DNA of 64,000 nt from Lingula anatina (lineage: Eukaryota; Brachiopoda; Lingulata; Lingulida; Lingulidae): assembly GCF_001039355.2 (NCBI RefSeq), contig NW_019773692.1:351490-415489 (forward strand), in the 5' to 3' direction. Below the pieces are notes generated by a model. That model saw nothing but the letters and a program-made list of their open reading frames with translations, ran no database searches and had not been told where the DNA came from. Both the position numbers and the translations under genes were made by a program. Positions 1 through 9,586 of this stretch are shown here, in pieces (the stretch's first letter is position 1; each line of letters begins with the position of its first letter).

Positions 1-436
1 ATCTGTCTACTTAAATATGTAAAGCAAAATTAGGCATATTGAATACATAATATGAAAATAATAATTTTGAAAAATAAGCTGTTGCAATGAAAGCATATGC
101 CACTCAACCACCAAATTACATTGTGTGTTTTACCGCGGTGTTTTTTTTGTTTTTTTTTCTTAACTATTTTAAGGCATTTTGTTTCACGGATGCGCACAAG
201 GATGTTGTAATCCTACCTTAAAAAATGCGAAAAAAAATTTCTCACAACCGTCATCGTTTGTAGTTGAGAGAAGTCAGGCAATTGCATTGTGTTAGTAGTG
301 AAGCTATTCCGTCGCAATGGGTTGTTGTTTCTAGATTTGGAAAGTAGGTCGCTGTTTATCTCCCACTTATAACTCAGATCACTAGGACATAATAGCTGCA
401 CTACAGAGCGTGGTCGTCCCTGATCAGCTAGGAACC
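1..436. other. 5' flank of GLO1, no gene seen
   Basis: AT-rich upstream sequence with short T-runs at about 143-160. I see no convincing exon, RNA gene or classic TATA box. The GLO1 start codon follows at 437, so the promoter and 5' untranslated region should lie here. Confidence 0.5.
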
Positions 437-3400
437 ATGGCGCTCCCTGATAGTGAAGTGACTGCTTGCCTCTCTGAACCCGATCCATCAACGTCGGTGA
501 GTTGTTCTTTTGTATCCATTCACACGATCAGGTCACAAACAAATGATGCGCAAATAGAAACCAAAAGCGTAGCATTTCAAGTAAATAAAGTCTGTAGTTT
601 TGGTTGCCCTGGCTTGCATGTTGCTTACCAGTACTTTAACATTTTATTGTATAATCTGTAGCAATGGTAGTTTTTTATAATGTCAATGCTCTTGCATCAC
701 GAAATTTGGTGTTGACGCAAATTCACCTCATTTCAAATTCACCTTGAGTCTTGACAACTTTCCAAAAGATTTAGTGTTACATGTACAGAGTAACATTATT
801 TCTATAGTAATTTCTAAAATATACTGAAGTGTTTAAGTTTCCAAAAGAAACAGAAGTGTATAAAGATATATGTGGTAAAATTACAGGTAGCTACGTAAGA
901 GTAGACACCAGAATTGGGTGAGATCAGATCACACAGGAGTACACACGTGTACTTCTATTTTGTATACTGTTTTAGAGGCCTTGGGTTATCAGAGGACTGA
1001 GGACTGTCCCATATCAATATTATTCAAGACATTTGTCAAGTATTTGTGTCTTAGTACGTGGAACAGCAATGTACTAGTAAATGTTCCTAATTTATGTACC
1101 ATGCCCTGTTTATGAGTGTCTGTAAGTGAGTATCAATATCACTGGCTCATTTGTGAGTGAACATTTCAGAATTAAATGTGAATGTGCAGAATTAAATGTT
1201 GCTGTTTTATGCACTGCATTCTGATTATGACTGTAAAACATTTAATGTGTTATTGTTTCCTCTGATTTTTGATAATTAATGCAGTAAAAGATGAAAGTAT
1301 GTGCTTAAATGGTGCTTACTAGTAAATGTAACCTCAGACACCTGTTGAGGCAGTTAAGTATGATTACCTTGGTTGACAAACTAAAGTGATGGTTCAGCTA
1401 CCATAGCATTATGATCTCTATACATGTATATATTCTCTAATATGTAGCTATTGAATCAGGTTTTTTTTTCATGAAAAGCAGTTATACCAGTGAACTGTAA
1501 TTCAACACTTAAAATATTGTCATCAGTTCAGGACTGAAATCAGTCAAATGACCAAATCAAACTGATGACCTGCCAGACTGAGTTATGTAACTGTGGCATT
1601 CAGTGAATATCAGCTAGATATTTCGACAGAAATGGCATAATTATTGAATAGCTAGATGATAACAGACCCAGGGGATTATCTGATTAATCAAGATAGTCCA
1701 AACAATGCTATATTACTGCATTTATCATAGAATTTACTAGTAAAAAACTGTCCTGACATCAATCTAATCACCTAAGAATACAACATATGTTTTATTACAA
1801 GACTGACATGACATTAGATATTGTGGTCTTTGGTAAAACATGACAGTTCTTCAGAATTATCTTGTACACACATTTATAATCCATTTTACTGGTCACCTCT
1901 CTCTTTATTGAACTTCAGGGGTTTTATATGCAGCAAACCATGATGAGAATCAAAGATCCTAAGAGAAGTCTGCAGTTCTATACAGGAGTTATGGGCATGA
2001 GGTACAGGCCATGTTTACACAGTCTTAAGTTCAAGTATTGAAGATTTAGGCAGCTATGTTTTGTTCTAAAAATATTAATAAAATAAGATACTATGGCTAT
2101 ATCTCAAAAGGACTTACTAGTAATTCACTTTTGGTCAGACTTTTAATTTTATACATTTTGATCAAACCTTTAATTTAAGACTTTTGAAGAAGTTTGACTT
2201 CCCAGCCATGAAATTCTCATTATACTTCATGGGTTATGCAAAGAAAGAAGACATACCTGCTGATGATAGCGAGAAAATCAGGTTTTGCTTTTCTCAACTT
2301 GGGACAATCGAACTTACCCAGTGAGTTTTGCATTTCATATTTTATTCCTGCATTTGGAGTTAGTGTTCACAAAAAAGTAACCCGAACACCAACTAATACA
2401 TTTTAACTGTTTTCCAACATTTCAGTTTTTAAAAAATGTTTGAAATACAGTGCACCAGATTAACCTTCCAGAAATTATTTTTACACAAAATCTTGTTTCG
2501 TAGTCAAACTTCATTTCTAACTTCAGATAGAAAAACTGAACATATTTGCAGAGTATAACCTAAGATCTAATAAACGGTATTTTAGATCTTAGGTATAACT
2601 GTGATTGAAAAAATAAAAAAAATCAGTTTAGGAATAATAAATGACCAAATTTATTTTCAGTAACTGGGGGACAGAGTCTGATGAAGAATTTGAGTACCAC
2701 AATGGTAACAGTGATCCTAGAGGTTTTGGTGAGTTAGAAATATTTGAATACTTGATTTTATCATCCTTATGCTGGGGTAGCGCTAGCAATTTTTTTCGCT
2801 TAGCCAAATCACCACATTTTTGTCAATGTGTTATCAAAATGGTTATAATTTGGCTAAAACATGCCAATTCAATCCCTTTTTCTTTAGCCAATTTAAGTCA
2901 GTTTTAGCATTTAGCTAAATTGGCCAGTGTTAGCACTATCCCAGCTTATGTATGAGTGATCTAAGTTTTTATAAAGTTCATTAACTTTTTGTTGTTACTC
3001 TACATAGATATATGGTAATTAGTGATCTTTTCAATGGGCAAAAGAAATCCAACTTACAGATACAAAATTTTACAATCACAGAAATAACATTATTATATAG
3101 AATAGAACTATAAAGAAGTTTCAATTATGTTGCTACCACTCGATATTAATGTTCAAAAATTAAGAAATTATGACATCATTAATAAAGTTTTTGTAAAAGT
3201 CACAATTTCCCCATTGAAAAGATGGAGTAATTACTGTACATGATGACTTAGTGGATGGCTTGCTTGCATTTTTTTTGCAACATAGCACATTTCTCAGAAA
3301 ATTAGTTTGGTAGCAGTGGTGATTTATTTGCTCATAGCCTTTTTGGCAAAATGCATGCAATATTTTATGTAAATTTAGGCAATGTATGTTTAAGACTTTG

Positions 3401-5422
3401 TGACATCTTTCCTATTTTCTCATGACTTCATTTCTGTTGAGTATCTGTTAATTTGTCAGCTTTACTGTTTAGAGTTTTTAGAGCTGTTGATTCGTTGTTT
3501 TGCAGGTCATATTGGAATATGTGTCCCAGATGTTGATGCAGCTTGTGAAAGATTTGAAAAACATGGAGTGTCATTTGTCAAGAGACCAAATGATGGTTGG
3601 TATTACATAAATCAGTGATAATGCTGAGATTAATAGTTGGCTTCTAAATTAAACAAGTTTTTCCAATGTTTTTTTAAATTATATTTTATCTAGTTTTTAT
3701 GTTCTTCACTGTTAACTTTTTTTTTTTCAATTAGAAACAGGATTTTTGTTAAAGATTATAAAGAACCAAATTTTTACTGCAAAAGTATACAATTATTGGA
3801 AAACTTTACTTGGAATAGTAATAAATTTTTTGTGAAAATGAAAATATGTGGCCCTGTATTTTAGGGAAAATGAAGGGCCTTGCCTTCATAAAGGATCCAG
3901 ATGGGTACTGGATCGAAATTCTAAATCCAAACAAAGCGGTACGGAGAATCGTAGACAATTTCGTAGACAAAAATCCAGGGTGTAGTGTTAGAGGTCACCC
4001 GAGTTTCAGTACAGACGTAATCCATGCCAGCTTCTTTATTTTCAAATATGTGCTCTGTGATCCAAAATGTGGAATTTTGAAAATAAAGAAGTAGGTTCAC
4101 ACTGAGTCTGAAAGTCAGGTTAGGCCATATCATCTCCTAATCAGTTGATTATCTCAATTCATTGTCACATGTGACTGGGGGTAATGGAAACAAGTAGTCA
4201 CACTGGAGAGGGGTGGTGGACCCATGATAAGTTAGTTTATTGACACTTCTGATTAAATACCAACATACATTTGCCAAATACATTATCATACAAAACACTA
4301 TTCCTTAGCCAATTTATCAGTGATTTGATGAGTAGTAAGTAGTTTGGCTAAAAGCAAAACAAAAAATTGTTTTAGTCCATGATACCAATCATCTACCTGC
4401 TGATTTACATGGCTTAATTTTGGCACTGTGGTGGATATTTTTCATTAATTTACTGGTAGAAAACAGATTTAGCCCAGACCCTCTGTTTGAGAAAGAGAAA
4501 AAGAGATAGAAGAGACAAGGGATCGTATTGATTACCAAACTCTTCAGTGCACTGAAATTAAAGGGATAACAACTGTAGTTATCCATATTTCACAATAAAT
4601 GAATTGTAAACATCTCACAGATATGTAATAAATTCCATTTTACCACCAAAACCTGTGGTTAACGCAATTATTCTGGAATTTGTGCTTGCCATCACATCAT
4701 TTGACCTCCATAGATGGCTACACTCTGTAATAATCTCTTAAGAGAATATTACAAAAAACCAAACTTTTTAGAAAAAAAAAAAAAAAACAAAAAAAAAACA
4801 GGGACTAACTTTGAATGTGGGAATGGATTCTTTAACCATCGGTAAGTATGGGAAAATTGTCCTTAACCTCAGGAAAATCCATTTTTTGGCCAAAATGAAC
4901 AGTTGTTATCCCTTTAATATTTAAATCAGTTGTTTGATGTTATGCAACCTACCAGCGGTTATCCTACCCAAATAGTCCTATAATTATACTTCAAATTGTT
5001 GTACAGTATTTATATTTACTCTCTATATCAAACTGTATCATATTGTGTAAGTGGGATGAGCCATATTGTGTAAGTGGGATGTTATAATAGCTTGATAATA
5101 CCATGTTCACTATGGTTTATATCATTCAAGTTCTTCCCTGTACATTTCTGGTATGAAAGTGAATGGTACATTTTAGTCAAATTATTTTCATTAAAATGGC
5201 AAGTGCACTTTGTTTTCTTCAAGGCAGTTTAAACATTTAAATTTCGTCATTCAGATTGTGTTTTGATAATGTTTTTTTCTCCTTTCTTTGGTGACTAACT
5301 CATGAAGGAGTGTCAGCTGCATTCGTTGTTCACAAAATATTCTTAAACCAACATTGCTATGTACACTATTTGGCTAATATTTGATTTTAGCAGACTTTGC
5401 AAAGGCCATAGACTAGAATTTT

Positions 5423-5481
<59 letters not shown>

Positions 5482-5628
5482 CCATGCCTCCAGCATTAAT
5501 CTAATGTGGTTTTTGTTGTCATTCCAGGGAAGATGAAAGGTCTGGCCTTCATAAAGGATCCTGATGGCTACTGGATTGAAATTTTGAATAAAGATAACAT
5601 GGTGAAGGGAGTTAAATTCAATGATTAG
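437..5628 (+). CDS. GLO1: Glyoxalase I (lactoylglutathione lyase), six coding exons with two alternative last exons
   Basis: Cytosolic metalloenzyme that isomerises the methylglyoxal-glutathione hemithioacetal to S-lactoylglutathione. Coding exons: 437-496, 1919-2001, 2180-2320, 2661-2728, 3506-3595, then either 3865-4094 or 5528-5628. All junctions are GT-AG and phases agree. With the distal last exon the product is 180 aa, close to vertebrate GLO1 (about 184). Family landmarks are in order: MALPDSEVT start, [16 protein letters not shown] (first metal-binding strand, Gln ligand), [25 protein letters not shown] (Glu ligand, split over exons 3/4), [15 protein letters not shown] (His ligand, exons 4/5), [16 protein letters not shown] (catalytic Glu, last exon). 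The start is chosen because it precedes the conserved N-terminus and lies just before a good donor (gtgagt). Introns hold a 35-bp palindromic element and a MITE. Identity is very secure; exon borders may be off by a base. Confidence 0.95.
2559..2593. mobile_element. 35-bp palindromic micro-element, copy 1
   Basis: The unit begins CCTAAGATCTAATA and ends TTTTAGATCTTAGG, i.e. inverted arms almost without interior. It is flanked by a perfect 5-bp direct repeat TATAA (2554-2558 and 2594-2598). A second copy lies at 43228-43270 with a different flanking repeat. It is in GLO1 intron 3. Confidence 0.65.
2772..2944. mobile_element. MITE with CTGGGGTAGCGCTA ends, copy 1
   Basis: A 173-bp non-coding element in GLO1 intron 4. 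Left end CTGGGGTAGCGCTAGC, right end GTTAGCACTATCCCAG (slightly decayed inverted repeat). Subterminal motifs TTAGCCAAAT and TTTGGCTAAA recur in both orientations inside. It is flanked by perfect CTTATG direct repeats (2766-2771, 2945-2950), consistent with a target-site duplication. Copy 2 is at 12879-13050. Confidence 0.8.
3865..4094 (+). CDS. GLO1: GLO1 proximal alternative terminal exon (6a)
   Basis: Follows an acceptor (tattttag) and joins exon 5 in phase (G + GG = Gly). It encodes [20 protein letters not shown] and [10 protein letters not shown], then a 42-residue tail of no recognised family ending in [17 protein letters not shown], stop at 4092-4094. It keeps the catalytic Glu of the WIEIL motif and the NPNK ending seen in vertebrate GLO1. 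Used alone it gives a 223-aa protein. An AATAAA at 4082-4087 sits just before the stop, so this could be a complete 3'-terminal exon. The alternative view is a decaying duplicate of exon 6b; the intact splice acceptor, motif and phase argue against simple decay. Confidence 0.75.
4031..4091 (+). promoter_or_regulatory. Hairpin over the end of GLO1 exon 6a, containing a poly(A) signal
   Basis: Two perfect complementary arms of 16 bp (4031-4046, starting CTTCTTTATTTTC, and 4076-4091, ending GAAAATAAAGAAG) are separated by 29 bases. The right arm contains AATAAA at 4082-4087 and abuts the stop codon. In RNA this would bury the poly(A) signal in a stem. The structure is visible; a regulatory role is inference. 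Confidence 0.55.
5420..5478. repeat. T-run followed by (GT)n, upstream of GLO1 exon 6b
   Basis: About 25 T then about 17 GT units, ending about 50 bases before the exon 6b acceptor. Length-variable T/GT tracts near acceptors can alter exon inclusion in other genes; that link here is inference. Confidence 0.85.
5528..5628 (+). CDS. GLO1: GLO1 distal alternative terminal exon (6b)
   Basis: Follows acceptor attccag and joins exon 5 in the same phase as exon 6a. It encodes [20 protein letters not shown] followed by [13 protein letters not shown] and a stop at 5626-5628. The first 20 residues match exon 6a exactly while many third codon positions differ, so both copies look constrained at protein level. 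The resulting 180-aa length is normal for the family, so I take this as the canonical end. A T-run plus (GT)n tract lies upstream at 5420-5478. Confidence 0.9.
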
Positions 5629-5889
5629 ACAGTCAAAGTGCCACTGCATTTCAAGACATTTACCTGGATTTTTTTTTCTTTGAAAAAAGAAATTTTTCTT
5701 TCACTTTCAGCTTTGCTGCTGATATTGTAAAGAACAAATGTCCAGAAGCACTGTTAATGCTGCACCAAATTGTTGCTATTCAATATAAATTGTTGTGTTT
5801 ACACTTCTTAATGATGGAAGTGATGAAAAGGAAAATGCCTTGAGCTGTTTTTACATCATGTGTACTGATTTTTTATATTCAAAATTTGC

Positions 5890-5895
5890 AATAAA
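5890..5895 (+). terminator. GLO1 poly(A) signal (distal)
   Basis: AATAAA in the sequence TTGCAATAAAGAGC, 262 bases after the exon 6b stop. The GLO1 3' untranslated region therefore runs from 5629 to about 5915, tail-to-tail with TAMM41. Confidence 0.75.
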
Positions 5896-6138
5896 GAGCT
5901 TTAAACTGCAATAACCTCTTCTTTTCTTTTCATGTGTGCGTGTTTGGAGTGTGTCTGTGTGTGTGTGTGTGGTAGGGAGGATGTCTTGGGAAGGGGTAAA
6001 GACTGTTTTTATTCTGTTTTACACCTCGCCCACTTGTACTGGGGCTTGTGGTTACAGATGCTCACAATGTTTGACAACTTTTACTCTATCAGGAAAATGA
6101 TGAACCAAGAAATGAATTGAAGCACCTGCTGTAGTTAG

Positions 6139-6144
6139 CCTTTA
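6139..6144 (-). terminator. TAMM41 poly(A) signal
   Basis: TTTATT on the plus strand reads AATAAA on the minus strand, about 255 bases past the TAMM41 stop. The interval 5896-6138 between the two convergent 3' ends holds a short (TG)n run at about 5952-5971 and no gene that I can see. Confidence 0.55.
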
Positions 6145-6397
6145 TTATTATTATTTAAGAATCAATTCAGTTGCTAAATGTACAATTCATAAAAACTATG
6201 GGTGCACTCTTTTCATGGCCACAAAACTGACAATGTAAATTGTAACTTGAATTTTTTTTTGCTTCTACTCTGCCTAATATCATACACCAATATTCCTGTA
6301 ATTTAAGAGCAAACAGACCTTTTGTGCTGTAGATCTACATTACTCAAACAGCTGCTACAGTTTACACAAGATGCAAAAAAGACCAAGAAAAGAATTA

Positions 6398-7426
6398 TTA
6401 CATCTCTTTTTTACTGCCTTTGTTCATTTTCTTCAACTTTTCTAAGCTGTACCAGAAGCTTTTCATGATCCCAGCTGTCCATATACTTTTTGCACTCTGA
6501 CTCCAACTAGAATAGCTCACAATTTTAGACACACAATTTCCCACCACCTCTCCACACTCGTAATCCTTGGCACATATTCTTAAAACTTCCTCCGCATCTC
6601 TTGTCCGCTTATCCCTGTTGTAAAAATCAACTAATCTCTCTTCAAGTGTCTTTGGCAGCAGACTTAAATGATGGAAAATTGCTGCTGGATCTTTCAGCTG
6701 CTCCAGTCTTCCTTGTGACTTACACCAATTCACATTATCCTCATGGTCGAGGATTCCTTCATACAGCTCCCGGAACTTTTCCATATTTGGTTTGACAATA
6801 TTTCTCACCTTGTTCTTGTCCTCACCAATGACCATACGAAAATCCCCAGAATAGGAGAGGTTACAGATGGTGCAGTAAAGCTCCTCCTCAGTGAAGTGTT
6901 CTGGGAGGATAATTAATGCCGTATGCACTGCGCTGGCCAGGTTAGTATGAAGAGCTGCCTTCAGGTTCTCTCCACTCGGCTCCTTAAGGATCATCACAGG
7001 TTTGTGGAGCCTGCCGCCTACATACAGGGTGTCCCAGTCTAACAGGTCTGCAGTCAGCCGTCTTGTGCTGATTACACCATACTTAATCAGCCTCTCCTCA
7101 CACATGACACGTGAATTAAAATAAACACCAGCACCATGTTTTTCTTGTATGTTGGCAACTCTTCGGCTGCCGAGATATTTCAGGAAGGAATAATGAGAGC
7201 GATTTTTAGCAATGTTAGCACGGTGCCACTCCACTGGGTCATCCACTACAAAGAAGAAATCTAGCATGTTTTTGGTTGGGTCTGTATGCCCCAGTTGTTT
7301 GAAGACCCCTGAGCCATATGCAAATGCCATGTTCTGCTCTGGGAAGTGGGAGATAATCTGTTTATACAACTGTCTTGCTGCCATTTTTATGACCTGATAT
7401 CCTAGAAGATGATGTCTCACATACAC
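6398..7426 (-). CDS. TAMM41: TAM41-like mitochondrial CDP-diacylglycerol synthase, one coding exon
   Basis: Makes CDP-diacylglycerol at the matrix side of the inner mitochondrial membrane, the precursor for phosphatidylglycerol and cardiolipin. The 342-residue frame contains the nucleotidyltransferase signature MAFAYGSGVFKQ (about residues 33-44), MLDFFFVVDDPVEWH (about 55-69), GAGVYFNSRVMCEERLIKYG, VGGRLHKPVMI, LSYSGDFRMVIGEDK and VKPNMEKFRELYEG, all in family order and over full family length (human about 337). The whole coding sequence is one exon, unlike the multi-exon vertebrate gene. The first ATG (7426) lies shortly after a good acceptor on the minus strand (ctctcatttttag, exon start about 7447). 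The Met at 7384 (MAARQLYKQI) is an equally plausible start. SDHAF1 lies 132 bp upstream on the same strand. Confidence 0.95.
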   Translation of the reverse strand: MYVRHHLLGYQVIKMAARQLYKQIISHFPEQNMAFAYGSGVFKQLGHTDPTKNMLDFFFVVDDPVEWHRANIAKNRSHYSFLKYLGSRRVANIQEKHGAGVYFNSRVMCEERLIKYGVISTRRLTADLLDWDTLYVGGRLHKPVMILKEPSGENLKAALHTNLASAVHTALIILPEHFTEEELYCTICNLSYSGDFRMVIGEDKNKVRNIVKPNMEKFRELYEGILDHEDNVNWCKSQGRLEQLKDPAAIFHHLSLLPKTLEERLVDFYNRDKRTRDAEEVLRICAKDYECGEVVGNCVSKIVSYSSWSQSAKSIWTAGIMKSFWYSLEKLKKMNKGSKKEM

Positions 7427-7558
7427 AAGGAGATATAAAACTGATCCTAAAAATGAGAGAGATATCCTTTTTCAAAAACTCCTTTTGTTATGTGTTACTC
7501 AATGGACTGCAAAGTATGTGAGTGATACTGAAATAATGTCACACAGACTATTAATTAA

Positions 7559-7807
7559 TTATCCACGTTTTGGTCCTTCATAGAACACTCCACCCCCTTG
7601 GACCCCAGGGGTTTTCAGTGTCTCCAGCTGGCGTTCTCCTCTTCTCAACAGGTAATCTATGTGCATAATGTTACTCTTGGGTACTGCTGCATTTTTCTTA
7701 AACTCACTGCGAATCATATTCTTGAGACCTGGTTTTCCTTTTGTGGCTGTAAGCATATCTCTATACAGACTGAGAACTCGGAGCTGTACCTTGCTGTATC
7801 TGACCAT
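7559..7807 (-). CDS. SDHAF1: Succinate dehydrogenase assembly factor 1 (LYR-motif protein)
   Basis: A small mitochondrial matrix chaperone of complex II that helps the Fe-S subunit SDHB receive its clusters. The 82-residue protein starts MVRYSKVQLRVLSLYRDMLT, with the LYR tripeptide at residues 14-16, then GKPGL, RSEFKKNAAVPKSNIMHIDY and LLRRGERQLETLKTPGV. All blocks align in order with animal SDHAF1; the C-terminal tail is shorter than in human (about 115 aa). Single coding exon, as in vertebrates. An acceptor (ttgatcaccttttcag) at about 7862 shows a spliced 5' leader. The gene is tandem with and just upstream of TAMM41. Stop TAA at 7559-7561. Confidence 0.93.
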   Translation of the reverse strand: MVRYSKVQLRVLSLYRDMLTATKGKPGLKNMIRSEFKKNAAVPKSNIMHIDYLLRRGERQLETLKTPGVQGGGVFYEGPKRG

Positions 7808-9586
7808 AGTTTCTTGTCACATAAACATTTTGCAGGCAGATTTCATGCAACTGTGCTTTGCTGAAAAGGTGATCAATATGAAAATCTAGTTAATAAAAAA
7901 TAACATAAGCATACATACCAGTATAAATGATGTTATATAAAAATACACATAGAATACGTTTCTTATGTCCGAGAATTTGAGATCTGATAGGACTCAATAC
8001 TGACAGCTGATGTTACCACCAAACTAACAATGACACGTGATATAATCTGTGGTTTTAAACAAATCAAAGTGAAGGAAACGTACTCAGTATATCATCAAAT
8101 TGAAGATTGGCCAATCCGAGTAATGGTAACATTAATCAATTAAACAACAAACAATAGCAGATAACAGCAATGTTGCAACTTTTGCCAGTTTTGATGTTCT
8201 CTTTGAGAATAATAATTTAATAATTTATTCAGCTTTGAATGTTACAATTTAACATTGTTTGCTGTCTAGTCTACTACAGAATCTACCATATTGTACTTAC
8301 ATAAAAAGAGAGAAAGTGATATTTCATCGTGTTGCTAACTGTATATACTGTGATAATGCTTTTAGTGATTTCTGATCTTGAGGGTTGAGGAGGATGAATA
8401 GTTTCTGATCACTGCCTGCTAATTCATAATTTTGTCTCACAGTGTTTGGGAGGGAACTGAGCATATTTTGTCGCTCTATTTGGTATTTACTACATGTGAG
8501 GAAGAAATGTTTCTCATCCTCTATTTCCGTTTTACAGCTTGTGCAGGTTCTTTGTTCCAGGGTGATTTTCATGTGCCTGCCTTTCTCTATCGCTAGCTCG
8601 TGGTCACTAATTCTCATTTTGGCTAAGTATTTTTTGCCTGAGCTTGTGGCGTTCATTTTTAAGTAATTTTCAAGATCGTAGGAGTTTTTTATTTTTCGAT
8701 ATGTACGCAGTTTATTGTGGTTCTCCTTGTTCAATTCTTTCCAAAAAAGGTCTTCGATTTTTAGATTAATTTCTTTTTCTAGGTCTGATGTTAACCATTA
8801 GGTCTTTAAAATTATTTAATAAAACAATTGTTGCCATTTGACTTTGGTGAACATCAGTCTTCTGAGGGCTCCAAAACAATAAACTGGCCACAAACAATGT
8901 CAATAACTGTACCAGTAAAATTTAATTGTTTTGATAATAAAAATGGAATACATCAATTTTTCATTCTAAATAATCAATGAATCATATTTTTTACATAGAG
9001 TCTACGGCAAAGAGCAGAGGAGGGTCTCTACAGGCGAGAGGAAACTCACTCGGTTTGCAAGTGAGGGTGTGAAACATGGCCGAATCGTGTCTAATTATTA
9101 CGCTAGAAACAAACAAATCTAAATATTTTCCAAGACTGTAATTTTTACAATTTTTTGACGATGCAAAGTATGTTTAGAGTTTTATGACTTACCAGTGCAA
9201 AGATATTCTTATTTAACCTGACAAGTTCCCATTACATACTAACATAGCACGTTTTGCTTGAAGACCGCTAACAACACTTTAAAATAATATCCTGTTCTGA
9301 ATTTATCACTCTTGATCTTTAACTGCCAAGTAAAGTTCGTAAATTTTTGTTGAATCTTAAATGCAAAAATTTATGTTTAAATGAATGACTGATTAAAATA
9401 AGTATATAAAACACGATAAAAACGGAAGATGTTTTAAGCGGCCATAACCTAATTTCCACTTTCACGCTGCTACTTTCACGACGTGATCATACTTCAATCT
9501 CTTAATGTTTTTGTACTGAAAATAGTACATTATTGCCCTTTTTGTCATAACAATCGTTCCCATTCATAAATATCATTATCTGGGTA
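7808..9586. promoter_or_regulatory. Head-to-head promoter region for SDHAF1/TAMM41 (minus) and TASP1 (plus)
   Basis: The two transcription units diverge across this 1.8 kb. On the minus strand a consensus donor (CCGA|gtgagt, exon end at about 9050) could close a non-coding leader exon that splices to the SDHAF1 acceptor at about 7862 or the TAMM41 acceptor at about 7448. A retroelement fragment sits inside (8324-8803). The shared promoter is most likely between about 9050 and 9560. Leader and promoter are inferred, not proven. Confidence 0.45.
8324..8803 (-). mobile_element. Non-LTR retrotransposon C-terminal fragment (zf-RVT-like)
   Basis: An open frame of about 160 codons without a start Met, beginning after a stop near 8804. 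It contains EDLFWKELNKENHNKLRTYR, KYLAKMRISDHELAIEKGRH and a Cys/His cluster, RTCTSCKTEIEDEKHFFLTC, typical of the segment after the reverse transcriptase in many animal LINE-like elements. No polymerase or endonuclease motifs are present, so it is a 5'-truncated relic that kept its frame. It lies in the presumed SDHAF1/TAMM41 leader intron. Confidence 0.7.

Noticed and set aside
4726-4753. 28-bp near-perfect palindrome around CTCTTAAGAG
   Set aside because: No flanking duplication and no second copy seen; could be chance in AT-rich DNA.
9076-9110. ATG in good context on the plus strand upstream of TASP1
   Set aside because: Short frame with no downstream phase-compatible donor; the exon at 9587 begins the family-conserved sequence.
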